Source of the DNA: Candidatus Falkowbacteria bacterium S5_I03
Lineage (GTDB): Bacteria > Patescibacteriota > Patescibacteriia > Patescibacteriales > UBA12465
DNA: 64,000 nt
Assembly: GCA_019248265.1 (NCBI GenBank)
Contig: JAEHGX010000001.1
Span: 113,639 to 177,638, forward strand
Direction of reading: 5' to 3'
Shown here: positions 34,565 through 43,200 of the stretch, one piece after another
Layout of the letters: every line of letters starts with the position of its first letter
Numbering within the stretch: position 1 is the first letter of the stretch
Notes under the pieces: model-generated
Databases searched by the model: none
Seen by the model: only the letters and a program-made list of their open reading frames with translations
Told to the model about the DNA's origin: nothing
Translations under genes and position numbers: made by a program

Positions 34565-35677
34565 ATGAAAAAGCTTTGGGCCTTTATTTTTTTATTTTTT
34601 ATTTTAGCCGTACCGGCATTTTCGGCGCGGGCGCAAGCGGCGCGGGCTGCTAGTTTTAAGGCGGAAATAATTAAGGTTGAACAAGAAGAATTGAAAACCA
34701 GGGAAGACGGCAGCACTTTCACCCAGCAGAATTTACGCTTTAGAGCGCTAGATAGCGACCGCAAGGGGCAGGAAGCAGTTTATTATGGTATTTCCGAGAT
34801 TGAAGTCGGCGATGCCAATATTTATCAAGTTGGAGACCGGGTTTTTATCGATGCCTTTAACGACGAAAACGGGCAAGAAACTTATTACGTGGTTGATTAC
34901 GTGCGTAGCGGCCCGATTTTATTGTTAACTGTTATCTTCGTATTGGTGGTCATTTTGGTTGGTCGTGCTAAAGGCTTGAGAGCGCTTTTAAGCCTAATCG
35001 TCAGTTTCTTTATTATCATTAAGTTTATTTTACCGCAGATTTTAAATGGCCATGATCCGTTTTTAATCAGCCTTGTCGGCGGCTTAATGATGATGTTTTT
35101 TATCATTTACCTAACAGAAGGCTTCAATCGAAAATCACATCTCGCTATTTTTTCAGTTTTCCTGTCATTGATTTTAACCCTTGTGCTATCTATCATTTTC
35201 AGCAACCTAACGCGGCTCACGGGCATGGCCCAAGAAGAGTCCTTCTTTTTGCTGGGAAATGGCAATGCGATTATTAATTTTAAGGGACTGCTTTTGGCTG
35301 GGATGTTAATCGGGGCGATTGGCGTCCTGGATGATATCATTTTAGGGCAAATTGAGGCCGTAGACAGCATTCGGCTAGCTAACCCGAAATTACCCCCGAA
35401 GAAGGTCTTCAAACTCGCCTACAAGGTTGGAAACACGCATTTAGGGGCGATTGTTAACACCTTATTTTTAACTTATGCCGGAGCAGCTCTGCCTTTATTA
35501 TTACTCCTGATAATTAATCAGCAAGCCGGCCTTAGTATGAGTCGGGCGCTGAACACTGAATCGGTTACTACCGAGATTGTCAGAACTCTGGTTGGCAGTA
35601 TCGGCGTTATGGCTTCAATGCCAATTGCTACTTTCTTGGCTTCTTGGCGGCCGAATTGGACGAAACCAAAAAATTAA
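34565..35677 (+). CDS. YibE/F family membrane protein
   Basis: A 370-residue protein with an N-terminal signal-like segment (LWAFIFLFFILAVPAFSARA), an extracytoplasmic region to about residue 115 (FKAEIIKVEQEELKTR), then seven or eight TM helices. The family block ILVGRAKGLRALLSLIVSF and GAIGVLDDIILGQIEAV are clear. YibE/F proteins are uncharacterised transport-like membrane proteins in many Gram-positives. The tRNA pair starts 28 bp later. Confidence 0.9.
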   Translation: MKKLWAFIFLFFILAVPAFSARAQAARAASFKAEIIKVEQEELKTREDGSTFTQQNLRFRALDSDRKGQEAVYYGISEIEVGDANIYQVGDRVFIDAFNDENGQETYYVVDYVRSGPILLLTVIFVLVVILVGRAKGLRALLSLIVSFFIIIKFILPQILNGHDPFLISLVGGLMMMFFIIYLTEGFNRKSHLAIFSVFLSLILTLVLSIIFSNLTRLTGMAQEESFFLLGNGNAIINFKGLLLAGMLIGAIGVLDDIILGQIEAVDSIRLANPKLPPKKVFKLAYKVGNTHLGAIVNTLFLTYAGAALPLLLLLIINQQAGLSMSRALNTESVTTEIVRTLVGSIGVMASMPIATFLASWRPNWTKPKN

Positions 35678-35705
35678 TTTAAGATATAGCTTGAGAATAA
35701 TAAAA

Positions 35706-35792
35706 GCCCAGATGGTGAAATTGGTAGACACGCAGTGTTCAGAACGCTGTAGGAGCAATCCTGTGGGGGTTCAAATCCCCCTCTGGGCACCA
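35706..35792 (+). tRNA. tRNA-Leu (anticodon CAG)
   Basis: Type II tRNA: acceptor GCCCAGA/UCUGGGC, anticodon stem CAGUG/CGCUG around UUCAGAA (CAG), a long variable arm, T-arm GGGGGUUCAAAUCCCCC, and an encoded A-CCA end. Confidence 0.96.
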
Positions 35793-35800
35793 ATTAGAAC

Positions 35801-35877
35801 GGTCGCTTGGCTCAGCTGGTTAGAGCGCCGCGTTCACATCGCGGAGGTCAGTGGTTCGAATCCACTAGCGACCACCA
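35801..35877 (+). tRNA. tRNA-Val (anticodon CAC)
   Basis: Acceptor GGUCGCU/AGCGACC, D-arm with GGCUCAGCUGGUUAGAGC, anticodon stem CCGCG/CGCGG around UUCACAU (CAC), T-arm GUGGUUCGAAUCCAC, and CCA encoded. It lies 8 bp after tRNA-Leu and shares its transcript. Confidence 0.96.
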
Positions 35878-35965
35878 AAATATTCCTCTTTGTTACTTTT
35901 AGATTATTAGCCCCGTCTAATATATAAGAGAAAAAAACTAATTTATTTAATTAAATTAAAACGCT

Positions 35966-36706
35966 ATGAAAAAAGCACAAGTATTCTTGGCCACACTAGG
36001 AATTATTGTGGTCGGCGCAGTTATTGTCGGCGCCTTCTATTTTAGTAACAAAACGGATATGCAGGATCGCTTTTCCGTGAACGGTTCCGGAACGGTTTAT
36101 GCTAAAGCGGACATTGCCAGCTTAACTGTCGGTTTAAGAACTGAAGTTAAAAAAACCGCTGCCGAAGCAACTAAAAATAGCACGGAAAAAATGAATGCGA
36201 TTGTTGCGGCTGTAAAAAATTTGGGAGTTGAGGACAAAGATATTAAAACTACTGATTATCAATTAAGCCCAGTTTATAACTGGACAGAAAAATCCGGCCA
36301 GGTATTAGTTGGTTATCAGGTTTCGCAAAACGTAACTTTAAAGATTCGGGACTTGGAAAAAATTGGCGACATTATTGCTAAAACTACTGAGCAGGGAGCT
36401 AATCAAGTAGGCAATATCGGCTTCACAATTGATGATGAATATGATTTAAAAAATCAAGCGCGTGCTTTAGCAATTGAAAAAGCTAAAGAAAAGGCGGCGA
36501 TGATTGCTAGTGAATCCGGACTAAAATTAGGCAAACTGGTTGGCGTTTATGAGAATTCTGTTAGCCCGGTACCGATGATGGATTATTCTAATGTTAGATT
36601 GGAAATGAAAAGCGTTGCGGGTGCCGATGCTATTTCCAGCCCCAGTATTGAGTCCGGACAAAATGAGGTTAAAGTGGAGGTTACTTTGACTTATAAGATA
36701 AAATAA
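35966..36706 (+). CDS. SIMPL (DUF541) domain protein
   Basis: A 246-residue protein with an N-terminal TM anchor (FLATLGIIVVGAVIVGAFYF) and a SIMPL domain: RFSVNGSGTVYAKADIASL, VGYQVSQNVTLKIRDLEK and KEKAAMIASESGLKLGKLV. SIMPL proteins form oligomeric periplasmic or surface assemblies of unclear role. It stands alone between the tRNA pair and HU, with an AT-rich leader. Confidence 0.9.
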   Translation: MKKAQVFLATLGIIVVGAVIVGAFYFSNKTDMQDRFSVNGSGTVYAKADIASLTVGLRTEVKKTAAEATKNSTEKMNAIVAAVKNLGVEDKDIKTTDYQLSPVYNWTEKSGQVLVGYQVSQNVTLKIRDLEKIGDIIAKTTEQGANQVGNIGFTIDDEYDLKNQARALAIEKAKEKAAMIASESGLKLGKLVGVYENSVSPVPMMDYSNVRLEMKSVAGADAISSPSIESGQNEVKVEVTLTYKIK

Positions 36707-36724
36707 AGATATCCCCTGTATTTA

Positions 36725-36753
36725 TTGGCATATATTTTATAGTGTGCTATAAT
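36725..36753 (+). promoter_or_regulatory. Promoter of the HU gene
   Basis: TTGGCA (36725-36730) and TATAAT (36748-36753) with a 17-bp spacer and an extended TG (TGCTATAAT). The leader to the ATG is about 80 nt. Confidence 0.8.
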
Positions 36754-36839
36754 ATCCTTATAAACATTGTATATAATTAAACGAACTTTTCTTTAGAGCT
36801 TTAAACAAGGCTTTCTTGATTAGTTCCATTTACAAAACT

Positions 36840-37121
36840 ATGTCCAAAATGACAAAGTCCCAAATGATCGCGGCCTTGGCCGAAAGTGTAGAGTTGAGCA
36901 AAAAACAAGTTAGTGGTTTTATGGATGCTCTTACCGAAGTTGTTTATAAGGAAGTAAAAAAGAACGGTGAATGCATCGTTCCTGGATTTGGAAAATTAGT
37001 AAAGGTTAAGAGAAAAGCCAGAGAAGGTCGCAACCCAGCAACGGGCGAGACCATCAAGATACCGGCAAAAACTGTTGTTAAGTTCCGCTTAGCTAAAGCG
37101 GCTAAAGATGCTATTCTTTAG
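36840..37121 (+). CDS. hup: HU family DNA-binding protein
   Basis: A 93-residue protein from the ATG at 36840; an in-frame TTG at 36816 is much weaker. It has the HU/IHF fold: helices MTKSQMIAALAESVELSKK, the core GFGKLVKVKRKAREGRNP at residues about 52-69 (the flexible arm with RNPATGE) and the C-terminal TVVKFRLAKAAKDAI. It binds and bends DNA as a dimer and compacts the nucleoid. It is strongly expressed, with its own promoter and terminator. Confidence 0.95.
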   Translation: MSKMTKSQMIAALAESVELSKKQVSGFMDALTEVVYKEVKKNGECIVPGFGKLVKVKRKAREGRNPATGETIKIPAKTVVKFRLAKAAKDAIL

Positions 37122-37169
37122 TATTTAGCTTACACAGTTTCCCTAAGAGAACTTTAGTTTCTCATATAC

Positions 37170-37205
37170 AAAAACCGCCTTGACGGAATCCAAGGTGGTT
37201 TTTAT
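37170..37205 (+). terminator. Terminator after HU
   Basis: AAAACCGCCTT and AAGGTGGTTTTT with a 10-nt loop. Confidence 0.8.
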
Positions 37206-37212
37206 TTACAAA

Positions 37213-37284
37213 CAAAAAACCTCTCCGTTTAGGAGAGGTTTTTCACACTTCAGAATGGTCTCACTGCCAGAATCGACACCCGTG
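37213..37284 (-). ncRNA. Small RNA B of the second tRNA-like locus
   Basis: A predicted 70-nt minus-strand transcript. The promoter TTGACC (37314-37319) and TATAAT (37291-37296) with a 17-bp spacer is nearly identical to that of small RNA C over about 30 bp. It ends in AACCTCTCC-TAAA-GGAGAGGTTTTTT. Bases GGGUGUCGAUUCUGG (37267-37281) can pair with the loop of the tRNA-like RNA at 37336-37413, with several G-U pairs and one mismatch. The later block GAGACCATTCTGA matches that of RNAs A and C. Confidence 0.6.
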
Positions 37285-37335
37285 TAATTAATTATAGCAA
37301 AACACGATTTGCCGGTCAATATTTTGTTTCCACCA

Positions 37336-37413
37336 GATGTGGACCCGCGGGGAATCGAACCCCGGAAACTGAGTGTCAAATCCAGTCCTGGAGGCCACTC
37401 CCGGGCCCACATC
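37336..37413 (-). ncRNA. tRNA-like 78-nt RNA (copy 2)
   Basis: The same length and fold as copy 1 at 846-923: the identical 12-bp closing helix (37402-37413 with 37336-37347), a 4-bp hairpin GGAG/CUCC with loop UGGC, a 7-bp anticodon-like stem with 9-nt loop AUUUGACAC, and a T-arm with loop UUCGAUU. Changes against copy 1 keep the pairs (A-U to G-C and G-C to A-U in the D-like stem; U-G to C-G and U-A in the third stem). A TACAAT -10 at 37420-37425 again puts the start on the first G of the helix. Sixteen loop-side bases are perfectly complementary to small RNA C. Confidence 0.75.
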
Positions 37414-37452
37414 AAAATAATTGTAACTGATGAGAGATAAACTCCGGTTAAA

Positions 37453-37524
37453 CAAAAAGCCTTCCCGCAAAGGAAGACTTTTTTATGTTTCGAAATGGTT
37501 CCGATACTGGATTTGACACTCGTA
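37453..37524 (-). ncRNA. Small RNA C, perfect antisense to the tRNA-like loop
   Basis: Promoter TTGACC (37554-37559) and TATAAT (37531-37536), 17-bp spacer. It ends in a terminator (AGTCTTCC-TTTGC-GGGAAGGCTTTTT). Bases 37506-37521 read GAGUGUCAAAUCCAGU on the RNA, an exact 16-nt complement of 37371-37386 in the tRNA-like RNA that follows on the same strand. The block GGAACCATTTCGA corresponds to the second conserved box of RNAs A and B. Confidence 0.68.
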
Positions 37525-37567
37525 AAATCAATTATAGCAAAACACGATTTGCCGGTCAAGATATTTC

Positions 37568-37600
37568 AAAAAACCTCTCCTTGTCAGAGAGGTTTTTTTA
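37568..37600 (-). terminator. Terminator after the HTH gene
   Basis: AAAAACCTCTC and GAGAGGTTTTTT around a short loop, 27 bp beyond the stop of the minus-strand gene. Confidence 0.75.
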
Positions 37601-37626
37601 TAGGCAACAGCTTGGGGATAAATATG

Positions 37627-37929
37627 TTAGCGCTCGTTATCATCTAACGCTTTCCACTCACTAACATATTGCCCCAAACCAAAGTCTTGTAATTTATTGT
37701 TCAGCTTCTTGTTACGGTGTAAAAAAATAATCAAGGAGCCGAGTTCAATTTGGTAGCGGTCTTTTACAATCTTAAATATTAAAGTCCCTTTCTCGTCTTT
37801 CAGTGCCCGTCTAATGGTTTTGCCTTGGACGCCTCCTAAAGCCGCCGCTTCAGATACGGAGACCCAAATCGGATTAGCGACCTTATCTAAAGAGATAATT
37901 GGCTTCTTAATATTTATAAGCTTGTCCAT
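37627..37929 (-). CDS. Small putative DNA-binding protein (MerR/excisionase-like HTH)
   Basis: A 100-residue protein. The segment WVSVSEAAALGGVQGKTIRR (about residues 22-41) looks like the helix-turn-helix of excisionase or MerR-type regulators (SVxEAAxxxGVxxxTIRRxL). The rest, RYQIELGSLIIFLHRNKKL, resembles the wing and tail of that fold. A 28-bp perfect palindrome ends 11 bp upstream of the start, which suggests autoregulation. The target genes are unknown. Confidence 0.65.
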   Translation of the reverse strand: MDKLINIKKPIISLDKVANPIWVSVSEAAALGGVQGKTIRRALKDEKGTLIFKIVKDRYQIELGSLIIFLHRNKKLNNKLQDFGLGQYVSEWKALDDNER

Positions 37930-37939
37930 GATTTTAATA

Positions 37940-37967
37940 CTTTAGTCTACAATATTGTAGACTAAAG
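37940..37967. promoter_or_regulatory. 28-bp perfect palindrome, probable operator
   Basis: The half-site is CTTTAGTCTACAAT followed by its exact reverse complement, with no gap. It is placed just before the start of the HTH gene at 37929. A perfect two-fold site of this size next to a small DNA-binding protein is most simply its own operator. Intrinsic termination is unlikely because no T-run follows. Confidence 0.7.
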
Positions 37968-38010
37968 CTCATAAAAGGCGACCAATAAATAAAAGGGTGA
38001 AATTAAATTT

Positions 38011-38045
38011 AGGACTTTAAGTCCATAACTTTCTGGACTTAAGTC
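38011..38045. repeat. Nested inverted repeat of GGACTTAAGTCC type
   Basis: GGACTTTAAGTCC (38012-38024) and GGACTTAAGTC (38035-38045) are each nearly self-complementary and also complementary to each other. The rest of the 37968-38190 stretch holds no ORF that I trust and is AT-rich. Confidence 0.4.
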
Positions 38046-38192
38046 TTTGAATCTTAACTCTTTTAAAAACAAAAGTCAAGAGCTAAATAAACCAAAAGGC
38101 CTGCCAAAGGTTGCTGCTTATCTGAAGTTTTCGCCGCCAGACGGCGTAGTAATATACATCTAAAAATAGGGGAAAAGTTGCCCTGTTTATAG

Positions 38193-38221
38193 TTGCTTTT
38201 AAAAAAGGGCTGTGTTAAAAT
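38193..38221 (+). promoter_or_regulatory. Promoter of the ECF sigma gene
   Basis: TTGCTT (38193-38198) and TAAAAT (38216-38221) with 17-bp spacing. The leader to the ATG is about 85 nt and contains a hairpin. Confidence 0.55.
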
Positions 38222-38251
38222 AGGGGCAGATTAAAAATAAATTAAACGTGT

Positions 38252-38281
38252 ACGGGACGAGTGTTTTTCCCGTTATTTTTT
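38252..38281 (+). terminator. Terminator-like hairpin in the sigma gene leader
   Basis: ACGGGA and TCCCGT form a 6-bp stem followed by TATTTTTTG. It lies between the predicted promoter and the sigma start codon, so it may attenuate sigma expression or end a short leader RNA. Confidence 0.45.
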
Positions 38282-38313
38282 GTTATTAGGACTAATCTAA
38301 AAAAAGAAATTAA

Positions 38314-38892
38314 ATGCCGTCTAATATAGTTAAAAAATTTAAGAATAAGCAGACCCTAAGCCGCCTTAAAAGCCGGGATAAAGAGGTTTTTACCGAGGTT
38401 TATGATCAAAATGTTAGCGATATTCACCGCTTCGTTTATTTTAAAATTGGTAGCCGGGAAGAGGCGAATGATCTGACTTCTATTATCTTTTTAAAGACCT
38501 GGGACCATATCCAAAAAAATACCTTAGAAGATGCCAAAACCTTGCGCGCTTTGCTTTATAAAGTCGCTAGAAACGCCATTATTGACTATTATCGCGAGCG
38601 GGGAAGCCAGAAGCCAATTTCGCTTGATGACGAACAAAATCCGATAGATATTGCGATTGATATTAACCAATCTGATAAAATTGATGATAATCAAGACTTG
38701 AAAAGAATTATTAGCAAATTACCGTTTTTAAAGGAAGAATATCGAGAAATTATTATTATGCGCTTTATCAATGATTTAAGCTTGGAAGAAATCTCCGATA
38801 TTAGTCAAAAAAGCCGCGGAAATGTGCGGGTTTTATTGCATCGCGCCTTAACCGCTCTTAGGGAATTAATTGAAGATAACCCCAGCACCTAA
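38314..38892 (+). CDS. ECF-type RNA polymerase sigma factor
   Basis: A 192-residue sigma-70 family protein. Region 2 contains VYDQNVSDIHRFVYFKIGSREEANDLTS and FLKTWDHIQ, with LYKVARNAIIDYYRERGS closing it. Region 4 has LPFLKEEYREIIIMRFINDLSLEEISDI and SRGNVRVLLHRALTALRELI. No extra domain is attached. The next gene, 42 bp later, is a DUF5667-like membrane protein that probably acts with it, and the S-layer gene follows. It probably controls envelope genes (inference). Confidence 0.93.
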   Translation: MPSNIVKKFKNKQTLSRLKSRDKEVFTEVYDQNVSDIHRFVYFKIGSREEANDLTSIIFLKTWDHIQKNTLEDAKTLRALLYKVARNAIIDYYRERGSQKPISLDDEQNPIDIAIDINQSDKIDDNQDLKRIISKLPFLKEEYREIIIMRFINDLSLEEISDISQKSRGNVRVLLHRALTALRELIEDNPST

Positions 38893-38934
38893 TTTACTGT
38901 AACGTTTTAGTAGTTTTTCCGTATACTATAGCGT

Positions 38935-39798
38935 ATGACAAACAAAGATTTAATCTCAAAACTTAATAGCTTAAAAAATGTTAGTCCGGATAGCTCATGG
39001 TTAGCGAGCAATCGGGAGCTTTTTTTGGCCCAAATCTCCAATTCCGGCGCCGATAAATTATCCGGCGGACAGGTATTCTTCATCAATCTAAAAAGTTTCT
39101 TAAAGGCTTCTTCTCAGCCCGTTTTTGCGCTGGGCGTTTTTATGTTAGTTCTGGTAGCCAGCAGTATTTTTGGTCATAAACTTTTTAGCCAAGCCAAACC
39201 AAATGACTCTTTATATATCGCTAGAATTATTTCCGAAAAGGCCAAGCTCAATACTCTTTTAAATCCGGTAGAAAAAAATAAGTTAGCGGTTAAGTTCGCG
39301 ACTAACCACGCGCAAGATATTTCCGTCGTTTTATCCGACCCAGCTTTTAACAACGAAGAGAATAAAGACCAAGTTGCTAAATTGAACGATAGCTTTAATA
39401 AAGAAATTGAGACCGTTAAAAAAATTGTTAACTCCGGCGCCGCTAAGACTTTAAAAACTGAAGTCGCTGATAATGTTCAAGTAGAAATGTCTGACGAAGC
39501 GATTTCGATTGCTGCCGAACATAAAGCGGAACAGGGAATTCAAATTAAGGAGGCCGAATCTAATTCAGCTCCAAGTCCTCGCGCAACTATCGCCACTGGA
39601 GTCGCCGTTAAGGAAGAAGTTAAGGCGACTACGACCGAAGCAACAACGACCGAAACTAAAGTCGAAGCGGAAGTAAGTATTGATGCCAAAATAAATGAAG
39701 CCGATAAGATAATTGACGAAGCCAAAGAATCATTCAACAACAAAGATTATCATAGCGTGATTGATAAGTTGAACGAAGTAACCGAAATTATAAAATAA
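38935..39798 (+). CDS. DUF5667-like membrane protein, probable sigma partner
   Basis: A 287-residue protein with one TM segment at about residues 60-80 (PVFALGVFMLVLVASSIFGH). The N-terminal part is cytoplasmic. Outside it has the helical block PNDSLYIARIISEKAKLNTL and NKLAVKFATNHAQDIS, which I associate with DUF5667. The rest is Thr, Glu and Lys-rich. An anti-sigma-like topology next to an ECF sigma gene suggests it regulates that sigma. A TATACT box sits directly before the ATG, so a near-leaderless transcript is possible. Confidence 0.75.
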   Translation: MTNKDLISKLNSLKNVSPDSSWLASNRELFLAQISNSGADKLSGGQVFFINLKSFLKASSQPVFALGVFMLVLVASSIFGHKLFSQAKPNDSLYIARIISEKAKLNTLLNPVEKNKLAVKFATNHAQDISVVLSDPAFNNEENKDQVAKLNDSFNKEIETVKKIVNSGAAKTLKTEVADNVQVEMSDEAISIAAEHKAEQGIQIKEAESNSAPSPRATIATGVAVKEEVKATTTEATTTETKVEAEVSIDAKINEADKIIDEAKESFNNKDYHSVIDKLNEVTEIIK

Positions 39799-39819
39799 AA
39801 TTCAAAGCACTAGCGCGTG

Positions 39820-39960
39820 CTTATTAGTTTATCTCCCTGTACGGCTGATCCTGACCGGAAGAGATATCATCCTATCACGGACATCCCGGTGAGATAAATT
39901 AATAAGTCCGCGTTAAAACGGACTGGCGAACCAAGTCAAGGTCGAACTCCGCAAGGAGTG
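39820..39960 (+). ncRNA. Structured leader region upstream of the S-layer gene
   Basis: The 470 bp between 39799 and 40268 hold no credible ORF but several stems. CTTATTAGTTTATCTC (39820-39835) pairs with GAGATAAATTAATAAG (39891-39906) over 16 bp with one G-U. This encloses ACCGG/CCGGT, and is followed by AGTCCG/CGGACT and ACTCC-GCAA-GGAGT. Further on CCAGCC/GGCTGG (40051-40078) forms another. It could be a long 5' UTR, a riboswitch-like element or a separate RNA. I do not recognise it. Confidence 0.5.
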
Positions 39961-40268
39961 GTTTGTCCCTTACAAATTTACTTATATCCAATTTAGCTCA
40001 AACCTTTAAAACTCCAATCTAGAATTGGTAAATCGGTTAAGCTTTTCTCCAGCCTGCAGCAACACGCGCTCGGCTGGCAGAACTTTATTTATAGAGATCG
40101 GCTGGCCTTCGCCTTAAGCTTTAAACAGGTTGGCGGAGCGGGATTCCGACTGATTTATTAAAAATAGAGAAGAGCGGCAAAGAAAGTAGGCCAAAATTGG
40201 ACAATCATTATTCTTGAACCGTTTAAACTACTATTGTTTAGACGTTTGGGAGTAATTAACTATTATTT

Positions 40269-43200
40269 ATGAATAAATTACGCAAATTCCTAGTTGCCAG
40301 CGTAATGGTATTATCAATCGTCGCAATGAGTGGCTTATCTGTAGCTCCGGCTTCAGCTGCTGCTTCTGCAGGTGATTTGATTAAGATGGATGGTTTGTCC
40401 TCTGTCTACTACCTTGGCAATGACGGTAAAAGATATGTCTTCCCGAACGAAGCTACTTACATGTCTTGGTATGCTGATTTCAGTGGCGTTGTCACTATTC
40501 CAGCATCTGAATTACAGAGCTACCCATTAGGTGGCAATGTAACCATGAGACCGGGTACTAAGCTCGTGAAGATTACAACTGATCCTTCCGTATATGCTGT
40601 TGAACCTAATGGCATGTTAAGAAAGATTCAGAGTGAAGCTCAAGCTGCTGCTTTATATGGCACCAACTGGAGCAAAAGAGTAGTTGACGTTGCAGATTCT
40701 TTCTTCACCAACTACACTATCGGTTCTGTTTTAGCTGATGGCATGGTTCCAGCTGGCTCTTTAGTAAAGAATGCTAATAACCCAGCTGTATACTACTATG
40801 ATGGTACTAACTACAGAATGATTGCTAGCGAAGCTGCTTTGGCTGCTAACCGCTTCATGATGGGTAACATCTTAACTATTACTAACACTATCACTGCTGG
40901 TGGTTCTTCAATCACTGGTGCTGAAACTGATTTAGTTAAGACTTCACAAGGAGCAACAACTGGTACGGTTATTACATCTTCTGGTGTAATGATTAGCGTT
41001 TCTGCTAATACTGCCCCAGCCGCTTCTGTAGTTGCCGGACAATCTTTAGCTGAAATTGGTTCTTTTAATTTTACTGCCTCTAATGATGGCGAAGCTGTTA
41101 TTAAGGGTCTTAAATTAAAGAGAATTGGTATTTCTGCTGATGATTCTTTATCTAACATCTATCTTTATGATGGAATGACTAGATTAACTGATGGCGCTAC
41201 TTTCAGTAATGGTTATGTTTCTTTCTCTGGCTCTTCATTATTGAACGTTCCAGCTGGACAAACAAAAACTATTACTGTAAAGGCTGATGTTGCTACTAGT
41301 GCAACTGGAAACATTGGTGTTTCTATTAATGCTGCCTCTGATGTAACCGCTACCGCGTCTACTATCACTGGTTCTTTCCCATTAAACACCAATTTAATGT
41401 CTCCAACAACCGCTACTTTAGCAACTGTTGTTTTGACAAATACTATGACCGCTGGTTCTTACAGTGCTAAGGCTGGTAATTCAAACACTGTTGTTTGGTC
41501 TAGCACAGCTGCTGTAGGTTATAAGGCTGTTGATTTAAAGTATGTTGCCTTTAAGCAAATTGGTTCTATTAATAACGATGATTTAACCAATTTAAGTCTT
41601 TACGTTGATGGAACTAAAGTTGCCACCTCTGCTTTAAATAACAATGATTTAGCTTTCAGTTTAGCTACCCCTATTAGATTAACTACTGGTAATCATACCA
41701 TTGAAGTTAAAGCTGATATTATAAAGGGATCTAGCCGTACTTTCAGCTTCTCATTACAGGTAGCCGCTAACGCTGTCTTTACTGATACTAATTACAACGT
41801 TAATGTTGCTGCTTCAGGAACTGGCATCGCTGCCGCTCCTAGCTTTACTGTAAGTACTGGTACTTTAAGTATTAGTGCTGATACCACTTTCAATGTAACT
41901 GAAGTTGTTAAGACTGCTTCTAATGCAACCTTAAGCCGCTTTAAGGTTAAAGCTTATGGAGAAGATGTAAAAGTTAACTCTTTAGGCGTTGATTTAACTT
42001 TAACTGGAGCTGGCGTCGCTAATGAAGCAATTAATGACTTATCAGTTGTTGTTAATGGTAATCAAGTTGGCTCATCTCAATCTTGGGCTTTTGCCACAAG
42101 TACGAATGCTACCACAACTAAGACTTTTGGTACTAACAACTTATTTACTATCCCAGCAGGGACTGAAGTAGTTGTTGAAATTAAGGGTTCTTTAAGCCTT
42201 GATTCATCTACATCTATTACTGCCGTTAAGGCTGATTTAGGAGTTATTACCTCACAAGGTGTAACTTCTTATACAACCTTAACTCCTACAACTGCTGTTT
42301 CTGCTAACAACACATTAACTGTTGTTACTGGAAGCTTAGGTACTTCTGAAAACGCTTCTGTACAAGATCAATATGTTTCCAAAAATACTCAAAAAGTAAA
42401 GATTGGTTCATATATTTTGTCAGCTGGTTCAGCTGAAGGTGTTGATGTATCTAACTTAAAAGTTAAGTTTACTTCAAATACCAATGCTAGTTTAAATGAC
42501 ATTTCTAATTTATATGTCAGTGAAAACATGACACCAGTAAATCCTCAATCTTCTAATGATTTCAATGTTAACTTTAACATTGCTAAGAATCAAACTAAGA
42601 TTATTGATGTTTATGCTGATTTAGGAAATATTGCTGATAATAAAGTAATAGAAACATCATTAACTGTTACTTATAAGACTGATGTCACTAAGACTTTTGG
42701 TACCGGCTCTGAAATTACTGGTCAATCATTAACTGTAAAGACTGCTACATTAACTAGCGCTGCTATCGTTACAAATGATCCAGTTTCTAAGTTTGTTATT
42801 GGCGGCACAACCGCTACTGTAGCTAACTATAAGTTTGTTGCTACTAACGGTAATGCAACTGTTAATGAATTAACTTTCACAGTAACTGCTGGTACAATTA
42901 GCGAAATTTCCGTAGATGGCAAAACCGCTCCTGTAGTTGGAACTTCAGCTACTATTACTGGTTTATCTAAGGAAATCGTTTCAGGTTTACAGGGAACTAA
43001 TGTAGCTGTTATGGCTAAATTTATTCCTGTTTCTTCTGCTAACCAAGGTGGTGTTGCTACTAATGTAGAATCTACCTTAACATTAACATCTGTTAAGCAC
43101 ACTATTAATGGTGCTCAAAGCACATTAACAGTGTCTTCTAACAATGTGTCCAACAAGATGACTGCTGTAGCAGCCTATCCAACTGTTGAAAAGGCTTCTG

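Noticed and set aside
35577..35927. ORF of 116 codons covering tRNA-Leu and tRNA-Val
   Set aside because: It is a chance frame through two clear tRNA genes.
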